64,000 bases of DNA, from positions 1,116,001-1,180,000 of the forward strand of contig OZ251568.1 in assembly GCA_965243525.1 (NCBI GenBank), given 5' to 3'. The notes beneath the pieces were generated by a model. That model was not told where the DNA came from and did no database searches. It saw nothing but the letters and a program-made list of their open reading frames with translations. Below, piece by piece: positions 24,322 through 33,599 of the stretch. Each line of letters starts with the position of its first letter. Position 1 is the stretch's first letter. The translations under genes and the position numbers were made by a program. This DNA is from WTKD01 sp965243525. Its GTDB lineage: Bacteria > Spirochaetota > Spirochaetia > WTKD01.

Positions 24322-25062
24322 TTAGTTCTTTGCTTTTCCCAAAAATCGAAGGAGATAGATAAACAATCCTATGAAATCAATGTGTAATTTTAATGCGCCA
24401 TATAACGATAACCGAGTGCGGGCATCGCTGTTTTCACCGAGTCTGTCTCCAAGTCGAAGGAGGTGTTGCACATCATAGGCGGTGATAGCACAGAATAACA
24501 CCACACCAGCGATTGAAATCAACCAATACAGGGAACTTGCACCGACGAAGATGTTCACAACAGACATGATGATGATTCCGATAAAGCCCATCAAAAGATA
24601 GTTTCGCAATTTGGTGAGGTTGGTCTTTGTCGACATGCCATAGAGACTCATGGCGGCAAAGGTGGCAGCACAGACGAAAAACGTAGTTGCAATACTTGCG
24701 CTGGTATAGATCAAAAATATATAGGAAATGCCGATTCCTTCAAGAATCGAGTGGACGATGAACAGGCTCCGCGCACTCTGAATGCTCATCTTTTGTAAAC
24801 GCGCCATAAAGGTAATAACAAGAATAAGATCGGCAATCATGGCGATCAACCCAAGAAAGGAAAGGTTGGGCATGGATTCAGCGTATCGGGTGATAATTCC
24901 TGCAAATCCCCATGCACAGAGGCCGGTGATAAGCAATCCCAGCGCCATCCAGTTAAACACCGAACGCAGAAAGGAGCTTGCAGCAACTGCATCCTCGGTG
25001 TATTTTACGTTCTTGCTAAAATCTCGTGGAGTTTTTCGGGTAAAATCTACAGTACTATTCAT
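24322..25062 (-). CDS. Bax inhibitor-1 / YbhL family membrane protein
   Basis: 246 residues from the ATG at 25062 (MNSTVDFTRKTPRDF), preceded by AAGGAA; the frame is open to 25122. Seven hydrophobic segments fill residues 35-240. The family (TMBIM/BI-1, bacterial YetJ/YbhL) includes pH-sensitive calcium leak channels. The Asp residues in the C-terminal AYDVQHLLRLGDRLGE match the family's conserved acidic region. It ends three bases before aspS begins and so probably shares a transcript with aspS and serA. Confidence 0.9.
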   Translation of the reverse strand: MNSTVDFTRKTPRDFSKNVKYTEDAVAASSFLRSVFNWMALGLLITGLCAWGFAGIITRYAESMPNLSFLGLIAMIADLILVITFMARLQKMSIQSARSLFIVHSILEGIGISYIFLIYTSASIATTFFVCAATFAAMSLYGMSTKTNLTKLRNYLLMGFIGIIIMSVVNIFVGASSLYWLISIAGVVLFCAITAYDVQHLLRLGDRLGENSDARTRLSLYGALKLHIDFIGLFIYLLRFLGKAKN

Positions 25063-25154
25063 AATAATTCCTTTTTCATTGAATTTGTCTTCTGGTAATT
25101 GTATCATATAGCACAAAATCATAAAAGAATTGTAGTATTATAAAGGCTAAACGT

Positions 25155-25640
25155 ATGTTAACAGAAAGTCTAAAGTCGTATCTGCGTGCCATCTATTTTA
25201 TCAATCATACGAAACCAAAAATTCGCGTGAAGGATATTGCAAGTTTCCTGAATGTACGGAGTGCATCGGTAACTGAGGCCTTGACTGCATTGGTAGACGA
25301 AGAACTTATCACGCACCAACCGTATCGAGATATCAAGATGACAAAAAAGGGGTATCAAATAACGCAAGACATTCTGCATCAGCAGCGTGCATTGTTTGAT
25401 TTTCTCTATGGAATTTTAGGACTTACCGATGAGGATGCACACAGGGTCGTTTCTCGCATTGGGGACACTCTTTCGATTGAAGCGGTGATGAAATTAAACA
25501 CCCTGGTTGCAAGGCTGCAAAAAGAAGAAAAACTATTGTCTGACATTCCTGATAATTCAACATTTAAATCGCCTTGTAGCACGCACGAACGATGCACCAT
25601 GTGTCGATACTATTTGAATCATAGCCACCATGCAGCCTAA
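25155..25640 (+). CDS. DtxR/MntR family metal-dependent repressor
   Basis: 161 residues. N-terminal winged helix (RVKDIASFLNVRSASVTEAL as recognition region, near 25-44), then a metal-binding dimerisation region, here with a cysteine-rich end (CSTHERCTMCRYYL) in the position of the usual third part. Members repress metal uptake or activate efflux genes when iron or manganese is bound. The gene overlaps the start of the hisA fusion by 11 bases, an odd partner for a metal regulator. Confidence 0.85.
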   Translation: MLTESLKSYLRAIYFINHTKPKIRVKDIASFLNVRSASVTEALTALVDEELITHQPYRDIKMTKKGYQITQDILHQQRALFDFLYGILGLTDEDAHRVVSRIGDTLSIEAVMKLNTLVARLQKEEKLLSDIPDNSTFKSPCSTHERCTMCRYYLNHSHHAA

Positions 25641-26946
25641 AGCGATTATACCAGCGATTGATATTATGGGAGGGCGCTGTGTGCGGTTATTCAAGGGCGC
25701 TTCAGATCAAGCGACCGTATACAATGATGACCCGCTTGCGCAGCTCGAGTCCTTTGTTGCCAGTGGCGCGCACCGCATTCATATCGTAGATCTGGATGCA
25801 GCGTTTGGACGAGGAGACAATCGTCCGCTTTTTTCAAAGATGCGCGCCCAAACATCGGCAATCCTGGAAATTGGGGGTGGGATTAGAACAGAGGAAGACA
25901 TCACATTCTTGCTAGACATGGGCATTGACTATGTCATCCTTGGTTCTGCGCTGATAAAATCACCCGAAGCGGTGCAACGATGGGCGCAGCGGTATGAAAA
26001 TCGCATCATTGCAGGTATTGATGAAAAAGATGGGGTTGTGCAAATTGCAGGGTGGCAGATGAAGAGTCAGATGCAGACGCATGATCTTGTCGAACAGGTC
26101 TGTTCTTGGGGGATACAGCAGATTATTTTTACAAATACAGAACGCGATGGAACGCTAGAAGGCCCGGATATCGAGAGGACAAACGCAATCGCAGAAATTG
26201 CAGAAAGCCATGATGCAAGGATCATTTTGTCAGGGGGCATTGCTTCGCAGGATGATATTTCTGCTGTGGTGAAGCAAGGACATCAGGCCATTTCTGGCAT
26301 TATCACTGGAAAGGCGGTCTACGAAGATCGTATTGATCTTGCAGAGCTGATCGCTGAGCAAAACAAGAATTCTCGACCAGTGATCGTACGCATGCAGCCT
26401 AAGACAAACGCCACCATCTCTTCGACGGTGTGTGCTCGCGGAAACACAAAATCTTATAAGAAGACCCTCGAAGAAGGGCATCTTTGGGTGGTGCACGAAA
26501 CAACAGGGCGTGTCCTTCCCTACCCTGAAAAAAACTCTCTCGCCGAAATCATCGACCAAGGGCAGTGGTATGCTGCACGGTTAATCGTGGATGATTCAGA
26601 GGACACCAGTTCGAATACGCATGATGCTACTCAAGTGAGCAACAAAGACCCTCAGACAAAGAAGAATCAGTGCCGTGAAGCAGTTATGCACAAACTTTGT
26701 GCGATATTGGAAGAGCGCAAACTTCATCCAAAACAGGGCAGCTATTCAAGTTATTTGTTTGTTGAGGGAGAAAGCGTAATACGAAAAAAACTTGCAGAAG
26801 AAGCGATTGAGATTGCACTTGCAACTACTTCTGAGGAGTTGATTGCTGAGTGTGGAGATCTGCTCTATCATCTCTGCGCCTTGCTCGTAGCAAAGGACCT
26901 AGATTGGGATGCGGTTATGGACGAGCTTGCCAAGCGTCAGGGGTAG
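25630..26946 (+). CDS. hisA: Fusion of HisA (ProFAR isomerase) and HisE (phosphoribosyl-ATP pyrophosphatase)
   Basis: 438 residues. Residues 1-245 are HisA: PAIDIMGGRCVRLFKG with the first catalytic Asp, IGGGIRTEEDI, and the second half with the other catalytic Asp in TNTERDGTLEGPD. Residues 350-438 are HisE-like (LEERKLHPKQGSYSSYLFVE, KKLAEEAIEIALA, ECGDLLYHLCALL with the metal-binding Glu/Asp set). The 90 residues between contain GHLWVVHETTGRVLPYP, which I do not recognise with confidence; it may be a remnant or an unusual relative of HisI. The fusion joins steps 2 and 4 of histidine synthesis. Confidence 0.85.
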   Translation: MQPKAIIPAIDIMGGRCVRLFKGASDQATVYNDDPLAQLESFVASGAHRIHIVDLDAAFGRGDNRPLFSKMRAQTSAILEIGGGIRTEEDITFLLDMGIDYVILGSALIKSPEAVQRWAQRYENRIIAGIDEKDGVVQIAGWQMKSQMQTHDLVEQVCSWGIQQIIFTNTERDGTLEGPDIERTNAIAEIAESHDARIILSGGIASQDDISAVVKQGHQAISGIITGKAVYEDRIDLAELIAEQNKNSRPVIVRMQPKTNATISSTVCARGNTKSYKKTLEEGHLWVVHETTGRVLPYPEKNSLAEIIDQGQWYAARLIVDDSEDTSSNTHDATQVSNKDPQTKKNQCREAVMHKLCAILEERKLHPKQGSYSSYLFVEGESVIRKKLAEEAIEIALATTSEELIAECGDLLYHLCALLVAKDLDWDAVMDELAKRQG

Positions 26947-27099
26947 CAACTAGTTGGAACCTCCTTCAAACTACTTTATCGTGTAATCATGTTTTCTGGA
27001 AGTCTTATATATGATACAATTTTCCATCCATGGTGGAAGTTTCTGCCTGGAAATAACGCATAATTGACGGGAGATTTTTCCTGCGCTACTATCAACTTA

Positions 27100-27384
27100 A
27101 TGTTCACATTTGATTCAAATGAACTAGAAACAACTGCATTCTTGTTACGTATACGTATGCGATCAGCCATTGAACAAGATGTGGACCATCAGCTAGAGGG
27201 GCTAGGAGTGCATCTCGAACGACTCACGCAGTTTTCTGAAAAGCATGAACAGCAAAAATCACAGACCCCGACCATGCCAACATTGCGAGCAGATACTGTG
27301 CAAGATTCTCTTTTGTCAGAGCCTATTATAGAAGCATCAGAAGGTGAGGAAGATGGATATATCGTTATTCCATCGGTGTTATGA
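27100..27384 (+). CDS. gatC: Asp-tRNA(Asn)/Glu-tRNA(Gln) amidotransferase subunit C
   Basis: 94 residues from the ATG at 27100 (MFTFDSNELETTAF). GatC is the small subunit that stabilises GatA and GatB. Sequence similarity in such a small protein is weak; the call rests mainly on length, the N-terminal helix pattern and a four-base overlap (ATGA) with gatA. Confidence 0.8.
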   Translation: MFTFDSNELETTAFLLRIRMRSAIEQDVDHQLEGLGVHLERLTQFSEKHEQQKSQTPTMPTLRADTVQDSLLSEPIIEASEGEEDGYIVIPSVL

Positions 27385-28787
27385 ACATGTGGTCTGCAAG
27401 TATTGCACAAAACAAAGATGCTTATTGTGATGCGGTTGAACAACGAAATGAGCAAATCAACGCATTGTGCTATTTTGATTGCGAGAAAACACCTGATGAG
27501 GGTGTCGAAGGACCGTTGGCACGCATTCCCATCGCTATAAAAGATAACATATCGGTTTCGGGGTTGCCGCTTACCTGTGCGTCTCCGATCCTAGCTGAGT
27601 ATACGGCGGTATACGATGCTTCGGTTATTGAAAAATTGTTGCGTGCAGGTATGCATATCGTTGGAAAGACAAACCTTGACGAATTTGGCATGGGTTCTTC
27701 CACTACGCACAGCATTCATGGGATCACGCGTAATCCTTGGGATCTTTCACGAAGTGTTGGTGGTTCGAGTGGTGGTTCTGCTGCTGCAGTTGCCGCTGGG
27801 TTGGTTCCGGTGGCACTTGGATCTGATACCGGAGGGTCGGTGAGGCAGCCCGCCTCGTTTTGTGGTGTATATGGGTTAAAACCAAGTTATGGGGCTCTAT
27901 CGCGGTATGGTCTTGTTGCCTTTGCTTCTTCGCTCGATTGTATAGGAATACTTGGCGAGAGCATTGCCTATCTTGAGGATGTGTTTTCTGTAGCCAAGGG
28001 AAATGATGCTCGCGATGCATCCTCTTTCTATCCTGGAGAAGCAACACAGAAAGCGGATTCGTCGTCACAGAAAATTCATTCGCCGAAACGTATTGCTCTT
28101 TGTTCATTTGATGAGGGAATTCTCAGCGACAGGGTGCGCAGAGTATATCATAAAGGATGTGATATGCTTCGTGCACAGGGGCACACCTTGGAAAAGATTG
28201 ATTTTCCGTTGATTGATCAGGGAATCGCCGCATATTATGTGATGGCTGCAGCAGAAGCAAGCAGCAACCTTGCGCGATACGATGGGGTGCGCTATGGAAG
28301 TCGTGAAGCGCGCGCCGATGAATATTTGGAATATCTGCTTGATACGCGAAGCAAGGCCTTTGGGAACGAGGTGATATTTCGCACACTGTTGGGAACCTAT
28401 GTGTTGAGAAGTGGCTTCTATGATCAATATTATGCGAAAGCGTTGGCGGTTAGACAGGCGATGCGGCATGCCTTCCAGAATCTATTCGATACCTATGATG
28501 CGTGTTTTTTGCCGGTATATCCCGTTGAAGCATTTGAGCTTGATGATCAATTTGATGAGGCAGCGCTCAAACTTTCAGATCAGTTCGCTGTGCTTGCAAA
28601 TCTGAGTGGAACACCCGCTTTGTCGATTCCCTTTGGAGAGGATGAGTCATTGCCAGTGGGGCTCCAATTGATTGCACCGATGTATCGAGAGGATACATTG
28701 TTTAGCATTGCTCGTAACGTGAAATCTGCAGCCAGTGTTGCCCGTCCACAGGGCTATGAATCTTTAGAATGTTTGGGGCATAACTAG
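27381..28787 (+). CDS. gatA: Asp-tRNA(Asn)/Glu-tRNA(Gln) amidotransferase subunit A
   Basis: 468 residues. Amidase that releases ammonia from glutamine for the conversion of Asp-tRNA(Asn) to Asn-tRNA(Asn). The Ser-cisSer-Lys triad is visible: Lys in IAIKDNISV near residue 55, the glycine/serine-rich SVGGSSGGSAAAVAAG near 125-140 with the cis-Ser, and the nucleophile Ser in GSDTGGSVRQPASFCG near 149-164. Overlaps gatC by four bases and gatB by one. Confidence 0.96.
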   Translation: MNMWSASIAQNKDAYCDAVEQRNEQINALCYFDCEKTPDEGVEGPLARIPIAIKDNISVSGLPLTCASPILAEYTAVYDASVIEKLLRAGMHIVGKTNLDEFGMGSSTTHSIHGITRNPWDLSRSVGGSSGGSAAAVAAGLVPVALGSDTGGSVRQPASFCGVYGLKPSYGALSRYGLVAFASSLDCIGILGESIAYLEDVFSVAKGNDARDASSFYPGEATQKADSSSQKIHSPKRIALCSFDEGILSDRVRRVYHKGCDMLRAQGHTLEKIDFPLIDQGIAAYYVMAAAEASSNLARYDGVRYGSREARADEYLEYLLDTRSKAFGNEVIFRTLLGTYVLRSGFYDQYYAKALAVRQAMRHAFQNLFDTYDACFLPVYPVEAFELDDQFDEAALKLSDQFAVLANLSGTPALSIPFGEDESLPVGLQLIAPMYREDTLFSIARNVKSAASVARPQGYESLECLGHN

Positions 28788-30211
28788 TGGCATACGTCGT
28801 ACACATTGGGCTTGAAATACATGTACATCTGAACACCAACACAAAGATGTTTTGCTCGTGCAAGGCGCAGTTTGGTGAGGAAGCAAATACGCATATATGT
28901 CCGGTCTGTATGGGACTTCCGGGTGCGTTGCCGGTACCAAATGAAGAGGCGATTATTCAATCCTTGCAGATTGCTCAGGCCTTGAGTGCTAATCTTGCAA
29001 CTGAACTCCAATTTGATCGAAAAAACTATTTTTATCCTGATATGCCCAAGAACTATCAGATCACCCAATATGTCAATCCGATGGGGCGTGAGGGGGTGTT
29101 TCGATTTTATCATAACAGCAAATTAAATGAACTTGGCATTCGAGAAATGCACCTTGAAGAAGATGCCGGCAAGTTAATCCATGCCGATGATGCAAGCTAT
29201 GCTGACTACAATCGCGCGGGATATCCGTTGATGGAGGTCGTCACGAAGCCAGAACTTCGCAGCCCTGAAGAGGCAGAAGTGATGGTGCAACAATTCCATA
29301 AAACGGTGCAATATCTTGGAGTCTGTGACGGGAACATGGAAGAAGGAGCGCTTCGCTGTGACGTAAACATCTCATTGAGCTCACAACAAACGGTGTTGGG
29401 AGAAAAGGTTGAGATAAAGAACGTGAATAGTTTTCAATTTATAAGAAAGGCTCTGCAATTTGAGATACAGCGACAAACTGCATTGCTTGACGCTGGAGAG
29501 AAGGTAGCACAGGAAACTCGCTTGTGGAATGAAAATAAAGATATCACAGAATCGATGCGGAGCAAGGAAGATGTGCATGATTATCGATACCTGCAAGAAC
29601 CAGACATACCGCGATGTCCTATGCCAGAGGATCTGTACAAACAAGCTGAACAACGCAGGATAGTTTTGCCGGTTGAACGCTTGGTCGATTTGATAGAGCA
29701 GCATGCACTTGCTGAAAAAGCAGCGTGGTTGTTGACTGAAGACAAGGCGCTTGGCGATGTGTTCTATCATCTCTGTGGAGATATTTCTTCTGGATTGTTG
29801 GCTCGATGGATCACCGAGGAATTGCGAACATCGCTCAAAAAAACAGGGCATAGTTTTGTTGACTCGGGCATCACTGAAGATGATTTGCAAGAATTTTTTC
29901 AATTATTGAAAGATGGTGACATCAGCGAACGCAAGGCAAAGCAATTGGTGCAGGTTATGACAGAACAGGGAGGCTCCCCACGGAAGATCCTCAAACAGGA
30001 GGGGTGGTTATTGCTCACCGATGAACAGAGCATTCAATCCTATGTTGATGCTATTTGCACCGAGCATGGTGAAGTTGTGGAGCAAGTGCGCATAGGGCAA
30101 AAGAAGGGGTTTGATTTTTTGATGGGAGCATTGATGAAGGCGAGCAAAGGACAGATACATCCTCGACATGGGCGTGAAATTCTAGAAAGGACCGTGTATA
30201 AAGATGCATAG
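28787..30211 (+). CDS. gatB: Asp-tRNA(Asn)/Glu-tRNA(Gln) amidotransferase subunit B
   Basis: 474 residues starting at a GTG that shares a base with the gatA stop codon (TAGTG). GatB binds tRNA and activates the aminoacyl carboxylate with ATP. Recognised by GLEIHVHLNTNTKMFCSC at the N-terminus, the zinc-type cysteines in CPVCMGLPG, FDRKNYFYPDMPKNYQITQY and EDAGKL, plus the YqeY-like C-terminal domain. Overlaps the next gene by eight bases. Confidence 0.97.
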   Translation: MAYVVHIGLEIHVHLNTNTKMFCSCKAQFGEEANTHICPVCMGLPGALPVPNEEAIIQSLQIAQALSANLATELQFDRKNYFYPDMPKNYQITQYVNPMGREGVFRFYHNSKLNELGIREMHLEEDAGKLIHADDASYADYNRAGYPLMEVVTKPELRSPEEAEVMVQQFHKTVQYLGVCDGNMEEGALRCDVNISLSSQQTVLGEKVEIKNVNSFQFIRKALQFEIQRQTALLDAGEKVAQETRLWNENKDITESMRSKEDVHDYRYLQEPDIPRCPMPEDLYKQAEQRRIVLPVERLVDLIEQHALAEKAAWLLTEDKALGDVFYHLCGDISSGLLARWITEELRTSLKKTGHSFVDSGITEDDLQEFFQLLKDGDISERKAKQLVQVMTEQGGSPRKILKQEGWLLLTDEQSIQSYVDAICTEHGEVVEQVRIGQKKGFDFLMGALMKASKGQIHPRHGREILERTVYKDA

Positions 30212-31481
30212 AGTGCTGTCTAACCAAGTACATGATTTTTTGAATCGCGAAGTGATTCTGGCGGGATGGGTACACCGCGTTCGCAATCTAGGCGGACTGC
30301 AGTTCGTCATTCTTCGGGATCGTAGCGGGATGGTACAATTGGTATACAACGGCATTGAGGAATTGTTTGAACCGGAATCTGTTCTTCAGATAAGCGGAAC
30401 AGTTGTTGCCAATGAGCAAGCACCCGACGGGGTGGAAGTGCAGGTTGAAGATACCAAGGTCCTGGCGCGACCAGCAAAAAAAATGCCGCTTGCCGCTGCT
30501 GCTTCACCGCAGGAATATGGCATCGAGGCAACTCTGGACCATCGCCTGAGCAGCCTTAGAAATCCTGCTATTCGCAGTATCTTTGCATTGGAATCGGTGC
30601 TCATCGATGTATTTGGAACCTTTCTTCGCTCACGTGGATTTACCGAGATAAAAACCAGCAAACTCATTGGAACAGGAACCGAGGGAGGAACGGGATTGTT
30701 TTCGGTGCAGTATTTTGATCAAAAGGTATACCTTGCACAATCTCCTCAGTTTTATAAACAAGCCATGGTTGCTTCGGGTCTCGAACGCGTATTTGAAGTT
30801 GCCCCGGCCTATCGAGCTGAAAAGCACGAGACCTCTCGCCATCTCAATGAATATATTTCGCTTGACGTTGAAATGGGGTTTATAAAGGATGAACACGATA
30901 TCATGGATATTGAAGGGGAGTTGCTTGTCGCCATCATGGAGGCAGTTACGGCTCGTTGTGGGCATATTCTTGCTACGTGGAATGCTAGCATTCCGGACCC
31001 GGCGGCTTTTAAAAAAATTCCTCGATGCACCTATGCTGATGCAAAAAAGATTGTGAAGGATCGCACAAAGAAGACAATTTTCGACATTAGTCCTGAGGCC
31101 GAGCGAGAACTCTGTGATTGGGCGCAGGATGAACATGGGATTCCTGCAGTATTTGTATACGATTTTCCAAAGCGAAAAAGACCTTTTTATACCTATCCCA
31201 GTGGACGAGGAACGCGGAGTTTCGATTTGCTGTATGGAGGGTTGGAAATCACCACGGGGGGGCAGCGTATCCACGAATATCAAATGCTTTGCACCGCCAT
31301 CGCTGAGCAAGGATTATCTGAGGATGCTCTGTCTGATTATATGACAATTTTTGCATATGGATGCCCACCGCATGGCGGTTTTGCGATTGGCCTTGAGCGC
31401 CTTGCGCAGACGATTCTTGGATTAAAAAATGTTAAAGAGGCAGCAGCCTTTGTGCGAGATCGAAGACGTATTCGTCCATGA
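30204..31481 (+). CDS. aspS2: Aspartyl-tRNA synthetase, archaeal type, probably non-discriminating
   Basis: 425 residues, no GAD domain, so the archaeal/eukaryal form. OB fold (AGWVHRVRNLGGLQFVILRD), class II motif 2 in APAYRAEKHETSRHLNEY near residue 200, motif 3 in GGFAIGLERLAQTI. His24 (GWVH) and Pro74 (EQAPDG) sit where discriminating archaeal enzymes have Trp and Lys; His/Pro at these sites is known to allow charging of both tRNA-Asp and tRNA-Asn. Being last in the gatCAB operon, it most likely supplies Asp-tRNA(Asn) to the amidotransferase. Confidence 0.93.
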   Translation: MHRVLSNQVHDFLNREVILAGWVHRVRNLGGLQFVILRDRSGMVQLVYNGIEELFEPESVLQISGTVVANEQAPDGVEVQVEDTKVLARPAKKMPLAAAASPQEYGIEATLDHRLSSLRNPAIRSIFALESVLIDVFGTFLRSRGFTEIKTSKLIGTGTEGGTGLFSVQYFDQKVYLAQSPQFYKQAMVASGLERVFEVAPAYRAEKHETSRHLNEYISLDVEMGFIKDEHDIMDIEGELLVAIMEAVTARCGHILATWNASIPDPAAFKKIPRCTYADAKKIVKDRTKKTIFDISPEAERELCDWAQDEHGIPAVFVYDFPKRKRPFYTYPSGRGTRSFDLLYGGLEITTGGQRIHEYQMLCTAIAEQGLSEDALSDYMTIFAYGCPPHGGFAIGLERLAQTILGLKNVKEAAAFVRDRRRIRP

Positions 31482-31508
31482 TGCATCATTTGTTTTCATG
31501 TGACGCTG

Positions 31509-32357
31509 CTACATTGATAATCCATACATGTTTTTCAAAATAGATTTGACATAAGATACCAGGGCTGTGGTGTATATTGGGGCGGCGCTAAGGGAGGGAC
31601 TGAGTGTGTGCGATGACTCGAGAGGAAAACAATCCTGTGTTCGTGGTGATTGCTGAGAAAGCAGAGTATAGATAATTCCAGCCTGAAGCTCGGTCACTTG
31701 GACGATGAGCTGATCAAAAGGTATGGCGGTGATTATCATCGCATGTTGAGCAAAATCATCGATATGCGAAGAATCAGTAAAGATGGGAAAATTTAGCAAT
31801 TGAGCTATGGTTCCAGCGAGTTGCTTAGTGGGGGCATGGATCCACGACGTAAACTGAGGGAGCGGCTGAGTTGCGTGAAGCCCTGGCGCAAAATAAGGGC
31901 GGATGTTCAAAGGGATATATTTCCAGTGCTTTGCAGGGTTCGCGATGATCTGTGAGGCAGAAATTGAAACCAAGATCCGTGATGGATCAACGGATACATA
32001 GCGAGCACCGAGCGCATGAGCAAAGGCTTCACCATAGGATTCAGATGCATACACCGCGTCGATACGTTCAGGGATATGTTCGGTAACAGCGCCAGCCCAA
32101 ATTTCAGGAGCATGTGGTTTGGTTTTCTCAGCTGCAGGGAGTTCTTTATCGATGTGGATGACAATCAACGACTGAATTGCAATTTCCCGTGCAAAGAGTT
32201 GTTCGATCCAAAAAAGACGCATGTGTGGAGCAATAGCATCTGTTTTTAGCGAGCAGAGAGCGAGATAGACCCGATTGCACTGTGCTAGAGCGGTGTTGAT
32301 TAGCTGCACATGTCCATTGTGGGGAGGGATGAAGCGTCCAAGTATTAATCCAACCAT
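31509..32357 (-). CDS. NadR-like nicotinamide-nucleotide adenylyltransferase, partly degenerate
   Basis: 282 residues. N-terminal nucleotidyltransferase domain of the NadR type: GRFIPPHNGHVQLIN (the HxGH site, near residues 7-21) and later VSISASQIIANPAKHWKYIP, which aligns with the NadR signature where the usual ISxTxxR becomes ISASQII. The region after residue 170, where NadR has a P-loop ribosylnicotinamide kinase, shows no GxxxxGK motif, so kinase activity is doubtful. Likely role: NAD synthesis or salvage, possibly as an altered or inactive copy. Confidence 0.65.
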   Translation of the reverse strand: MVGLILGRFIPPHNGHVQLINTALAQCNRVYLALCSLKTDAIAPHMRLFWIEQLFAREIAIQSLIVIHIDKELPAAEKTKPHAPEIWAGAVTEHIPERIDAVYASESYGEAFAHALGARYVSVDPSRILVSISASQIIANPAKHWKYIPLNIRPYFAPGLHATQPLPQFTSWIHAPTKQLAGTIAQLLNFPIFTDSSHIDDFAQHAMIITAIPFDQLIVQVTELQAGIIYTLLSQQSPRTQDCFPLESSHTLSPSLSAAPIYTTALVSYVKSILKNMYGLSM

Positions 32358-32460
32358 ATCTATTTATTGTGTCATGAAACATTCGTCCTGTCAGATGTGG
32401 CGGGTTTGACCAGGCGTCTATGTTTTTGAACAGAGGAAATCGAGCACACGAACAGGCGTA

Positions 32461-33483
32461 TTACGTCGATCGTGGCTTGCTTTCTGAAGAATAATGAGAA
32501 CTGACAGCCATGAATTCAGCCTTTCTTTGTAATTCTTTGATACTTCGTGCTCCCCCATAGGTAAGTCCGCTGCGCAATCCTCCAAGGAGTTCTGCTATGA
32601 GTTTTGTTGCGCTTCCGCTCACTGGAGCCCAAAAATCGATCCCTTCAGCGACAGTATTTTCTTTCACTCCACCATAAAATTCATCTTGAAAATGTTTGCT
32701 GGCTTGCCCGCGATAGAGAGCCTCTTGGATGTCATGATTATTCCTCTTCCGTGCAGCGCTCTCTTCGGTCAGGGCAAAAAGCTTGCCAATCATTACCGTG
32801 CTAGCGCCCGCTGCCAATGCCAAGACAACATCCTTGCTTGAGCGAATTCCTCCATCAGCGATCAAGGGAATACGTAATTTTTCAGCAATCTTTGCGCATT
32901 CATGAATGGCGGTAAACTGCGGAACCCCAAATCCAGTGACCATTCGCGTGGTGCAAGCAGCTCCCGGACCGATTCCTACCTTCACCGCATCAGCGCCAGC
33001 ATTGACGAGGTCTTGATAAGCCATGGGGGTGCAGACATTTCCAGCGATAACATCTTTAGTAGGATAATTTCTTTTTATCGATTCAATAAAAAGCAGCATT
33101 TGCGATGAATGTCCATGGGCAACATCGATGCAAACTCCGGCAGCTCCAGCATCAAGAAAAGCACGTATTTGATCGATTGGTGTCTGCACTCCACAAGAAA
33201 TAATCATGGAATCACCAAATTTTTTAACCCAGTTCATTTGCTGTTCTGCGTTGGTGAAGCGATGAAAAATAGGAATCCCCCCATGGGCGATGATAATTTC
33301 TGCAAGCTCTTCTGAAATACAGGTATCCATGTTTGCCGGAATAAGTGGCATAGAAATTTTTCGAGAATGGGTTAACCAAGTTTCAAGATTTGGTTCGGCA
33401 CGCGAAGGCACATTGTTGAATTGTGGCACCAAGCACACATCATCGAAGGTTAATCCCTGTGTAAAAAATGTTCCATGATTCAT
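32461..33483 (-). CDS. IMP dehydrogenase / GMP reductase family protein without CBS domains
   Basis: 340 residues from the ATG at 33483 (MNHGTFFTQGLTFDDVCLVP). A TIM-barrel enzyme of purine interconversion; the catalytic Cys is in VGIGPGAACTTRMVTGFGVP near residues 178-197, and the phosphate-binding segments IADGGIRSSKDV and GASTVMIG follow. The CBS pair of classical IMPDH is absent, giving the size of GMP reductase or of a CBS-less IMPDH; the sequence alone does not let me choose. It is upstream of the NadR-like gene on the same strand. Confidence 0.85.
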   Translation of the reverse strand: MNHGTFFTQGLTFDDVCLVPQFNNVPSRAEPNLETWLTHSRKISMPLIPANMDTCISEELAEIIIAHGGIPIFHRFTNAEQQMNWVKKFGDSMIISCGVQTPIDQIRAFLDAGAAGVCIDVAHGHSSQMLLFIESIKRNYPTKDVIAGNVCTPMAYQDLVNAGADAVKVGIGPGAACTTRMVTGFGVPQFTAIHECAKIAEKLRIPLIADGGIRSSKDVVLALAAGASTVMIGKLFALTEESAARKRNNHDIQEALYRGQASKHFQDEFYGGVKENTVAEGIDFWAPVSGSATKLIAELLGGLRSGLTYGGARSIKELQRKAEFMAVSSHYSSESKPRST

Positions 33484-33599
33484 AGCATTATTCTCAACAG
33501 CAACACCATTGCCAATGCAGCATACACAAAAATGAAACATACATAAAGAGGTACCTACCTTGTGAAGATGGCGATTTTACTATCTCGAAATAGAAGAGG

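Noticed and set aside
30630..31310. 226-codon open frame on the minus strand
   Set aside because: It lies wholly inside aspS2 on the other strand and shows no protein family features.
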